DNA of 17,099 bases from Bacillota bacterium (GTDB taxonomy: Bacteria; Bacillota; Clostridia; Lachnospirales; Lachnospiraceae), in NCBI GenBank assembly GCA_023411555.1, contig JAEYOQ010000030.1:1-17099 (forward strand), in the 5' to 3' direction. The position numbers and the translations under genes were made by a program. Below are positions 15,747-17,099 of this stretch, piece by piece. The notes beneath the pieces are model-generated. The model was not told the origin of the DNA, did not search any database, and saw nothing but the letters and a program-made list of their open reading frames with translations. How positions within the stretch are numbered: the stretch's first letter is position 1; every line of letters starts with the position of its first letter.

Positions 15747-16911
15747 AAGTAATAGAGAACGAGTTATAAATCGTTATGAAGAAGTAATAGCGCAAAAAAA
15801 CAGTAAGGATACAACATTCTACAATGGAATTTACGATCGTTGGGTAAATCCTGTATTAACGAGAGAACATATTCCGTATTTTTGGAAATACGATATGAAC
15901 AAGGAGACAAATCCCTATTTTATGGAACGCCTTGGTGTAAATGCTGTGATGAACTCAGGGGCCATCGAATTAAACGGTAAATACTATTTAATAGCCAGAA
16001 TAGAAGGAAATGACAGAAAATCCTTCTTTGGCGTCGCTGAAAGTGATAATGGCGTAGATGGCTTCCGTTTCTGGGACTATCCAATCTTACTACCTGATAC
16101 CTGCAAGGAAGAGACCAATGTATATGACATGCGTCTGACGAAGCATGAGGACGGTTATATTTATGGTGTTTTCTGCTCGGAAAGTAAGGATACCACAGTA
16201 AATGATCTTTCGGCAGCTGTAGCTGCTGCAGGTATCGTACGTACCAAGGATTTAAAGACCTGGGAACGTCTGGAGAACTTAAAGACCTTGCGTTCTCCTC
16301 AACAGAGAAATGTAGTGCTACATCCGGAATTCATTAATAACAAGTATGCTTTTTATACCAGACCGATGGATGACTTTATTAATACCGGTTCCGGTGGTGG
16401 TATTGGCTTCGGTCTATGTGAGGATATTGAACATGCTGTCATAGATGAGGAGATTCTGACCAGCCAAAGAAAGTACCATACCATTACCGAAGCAAAGAAT
16501 GGAGCCGGGGCAGTACCAATTAAGACAGAGAAGGGCTGGATTCATATTGCACATGGAGTACGTAATACAGCAGCAGGTTTACGTTATGTACTGTATGCCT
16601 TTGCTACCTCATTAGAGGATCCAACCAAAGTGATAGCTGAGCCTTCCGGTCTTTTCCTTTCACCGCTTGGCAAAGAAAGAGTTGGAGATGTATCCAATGT
16701 GGTATTCACCAATGGAGCTATTGCGAAAGATAATGGAGAAGTATATATCTATTATGCATCCTCCGATACAAGACTTCACGTAGCTACAACCACCGTGCAA
16801 CAATTGATAGATTATGTATTCAATACGCCGTCTGATCCCCTTCGTTCTGTTGAATGTGTGCAGCAGCGCTGTGATTTTATCAAAAAGAACCTGGAATATA
16901 TGGGAAGATAA
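15739..16911 (+). CDS. 4-O-beta-D-mannosyl-D-glucose phosphorylase (GH130_1), 390 aa
   Basis: It cleaves mannosylglucose with phosphate into mannose 1-phosphate and glucose (EC 2.4.1.281), the last step of the mannobiose route. The protein closely follows the B. fragilis enzyme as I recall it: FWKYDMNKETNPYFMERLG, DRKSFFGVAES, TNVYDMRLTKHEDGYIYG, QQRNVVLHPEF, NTGSGGGIG, AHGVRNTAAGLRYVLY and DVSNVVF. D130 in VYDMRL corresponds to the proton donor (Asp131 there). R190, R208, K253 and H272 occupy the phosphate-site positions. The N-terminal extension of about 40 residues typical of GH130_1 is present. AGGAGG lies inside the epimerase tail, eight bases before the ATG at 15739. It is the last intact gene of the operon. 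Mannose 1-phosphate would need a phosphomannomutase and an isomerase, not encoded here, to enter glycolysis. Confidence 0.94.
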   Translation: MFESNRERVINRYEEVIAQKNSKDTTFYNGIYDRWVNPVLTREHIPYFWKYDMNKETNPYFMERLGVNAVMNSGAIELNGKYYLIARIEGNDRKSFFGVAESDNGVDGFRFWDYPILLPDTCKEETNVYDMRLTKHEDGYIYGVFCSESKDTTVNDLSAAVAAAGIVRTKDLKTWERLENLKTLRSPQQRNVVLHPEFINNKYAFYTRPMDDFINTGSGGGIGFGLCEDIEHAVIDEEILTSQRKYHTITEAKNGAGAVPIKTEKGWIHIAHGVRNTAAGLRYVLYAFATSLEDPTKVIAEPSGLFLSPLGKERVGDVSNVVFTNGAIAKDNGEVYIYYASSDTRLHVATTTVQQLIDYVFNTPSDPLRSVECVQQRCDFIKKNLEYMGR

Positions 16912-16935
16912 TTAATATGAAGATAGGAAGAAAGC

Positions 16936-16975
16936 AGGAGGAGTTCAGTGCCTGAGTATCTTTCTCTATGTGAAA
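16936..16975 (+). pseudogene. Start of a further operon gene, apparently interrupted
   Basis: AGGAGGAG (16936-16943) is the best ribosome binding site in the operon, and a GTG follows at 16948 at ideal spacing, 36 bases after the previous stop. The frame reads PEYLSLCER and then enters the hairpin at 16976. It happens to stay open to the window edge, but the later part is translated from a terminator and promoter and looks unnatural. I infer that a fourth gene once began here and was cut by an insertion; it could instead be chance or a short leader peptide. Confidence 0.3.
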
Positions 16976-17026
16976 GGGGCTGTTTCAAAACTAATAATAA
17001 ATTAGTGGAGAAACAGCTCCCTTTTT
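16976..17026 (+). terminator. Terminator hairpin at the end of the phosphorylase operon
   Basis: GGGGCTGTTTC (16976-16986) pairs with GAAACAGCTCCC (17010-17021) with one G-T pair. An inner stem, ACTAAT with ATTAGT, extends it, and TTTTT (17022-17026) follows. It would stop transcription of the upstream operon. The same bases may form the outer end of an insertion element. Confidence 0.7.
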
Positions 17027-17049
17027 ATGCATTAAATCAAAAAAGCGGA

Positions 17050-17078
17050 TTCCGAAGAACCCGCAAAAATGGTATAAT
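17050..17078 (+). promoter_or_regulatory. Strong promoter directed out of the window
   Basis: TTCCGA, a 17-base spacer and a perfect TATAAT with an extended -10 (TGG before it). Transcription would begin near 17085, so the ATG at 17084 would be leaderless; the real start of the downstream gene probably lies beyond the window. Confidence 0.5.
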
Positions 17079-17099
17079 TAGTTATGCCAATAACTTCAT

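Larger units (their letters stand above)
16976..17099 (+). mobile_element. Possible left end of an insertion sequence, truncated by the window
   Basis: The segment starts with GGGGCTGTTTCAAAAC, a type of terminus seen on IS1182-like elements (recalled, not searched). It then holds a second small hairpin (GCGG with CCGC, 17045-17064) flanked by A-runs and a strong promoter: TTCCGA (17050-17055), 17 bases, and TATAAT (17073-17078) preceded by TGG. An ATG at 17084 opens a frame cut by the window edge. Terminator, hairpin and promoter packed in this way are typical of an element's end before its transposase gene. Too little is visible to name a family. Confidence 0.35.

Noticed and set aside
1..17099. 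CRISPR arrays, tRNA or rRNA genes
   Set aside because: No regularly spaced direct repeats, cloverleaf-like segments or rRNA-like stretches were seen.

Overview
The window looks like chromosomal DNA of an AT-rich, low-GC Gram-positive anaerobe, most likely a plant-polysaccharide-degrading Clostridia member (Lachnospiraceae-like). The basis is base composition, purine-rich Shine-Dalgarno sites with some TTG starts, a YesM/YesN-type two-component pair, a CUT1 sugar ABC importer with no ATPase gene beside it, and close resemblance of three enzymes to the Ruminococcus albus/Bacteroides fragilis beta-mannan phosphorolysis set. The species was not identified.

Layout. Bases 1-427 hold the tail of an unrecognised gene and little else. 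A 700-residue protein with an N-terminal plasmid pRiA4b ORF-3-like domain and a C-terminal SEC-C zinc motif follows (428-2530). It converges on a sensor histidine kinase on the minus strand (2701-4494). The kinase is divergent from its probable partner, an AraC-type response regulator (4665-6230), and their two promoters abut back to back. Next come a lone GH130 enzyme (6402-7610) with a terminator, then a sugar importer operon: lipoprotein binding protein, two permeases and a methyl-accepting chemotaxis protein (7976-13243), also ending in a terminator. The third unit (13508-16911) encodes a GH130_2 mannooligosaccharide phosphorylase, a cellobiose 2-epimerase and a GH130_1 mannosylglucose phosphorylase. 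The right edge has a strong ribosome binding site and short reading frame that run straight into what looks like the end of an insertion sequence.

How it works together (inference from known families). Beta-1,4-mannooligosaccharides made outside the cell would be captured by the lipoprotein and imported by the two permeases with a shared ATPase encoded elsewhere. The GH130_2 enzyme would shorten them, giving mannose 1-phosphate. The epimerase would turn the remaining mannobiose into mannosylglucose, and the GH130_1 enzyme would split that with phosphate into mannose 1-phosphate and glucose. The first GH130 (402 residues) belongs to neither of these two groups as far as I can tell; its substrate is open. 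The chemoreceptor in the transporter operon suggests the cell swims toward the same sugars.

The most interesting signal is regulatory. The promoters of all three transcription units share one architecture: a TTGTAT-N4-ATACAA box (two near-identical copies, one degenerate) starting exactly 49 bases upstream of a TATCAT/TAACAT -10 hexamer, with no good -35. This points to one activator, most simply the adjacent response regulator, controlling the whole mannoside regulon.
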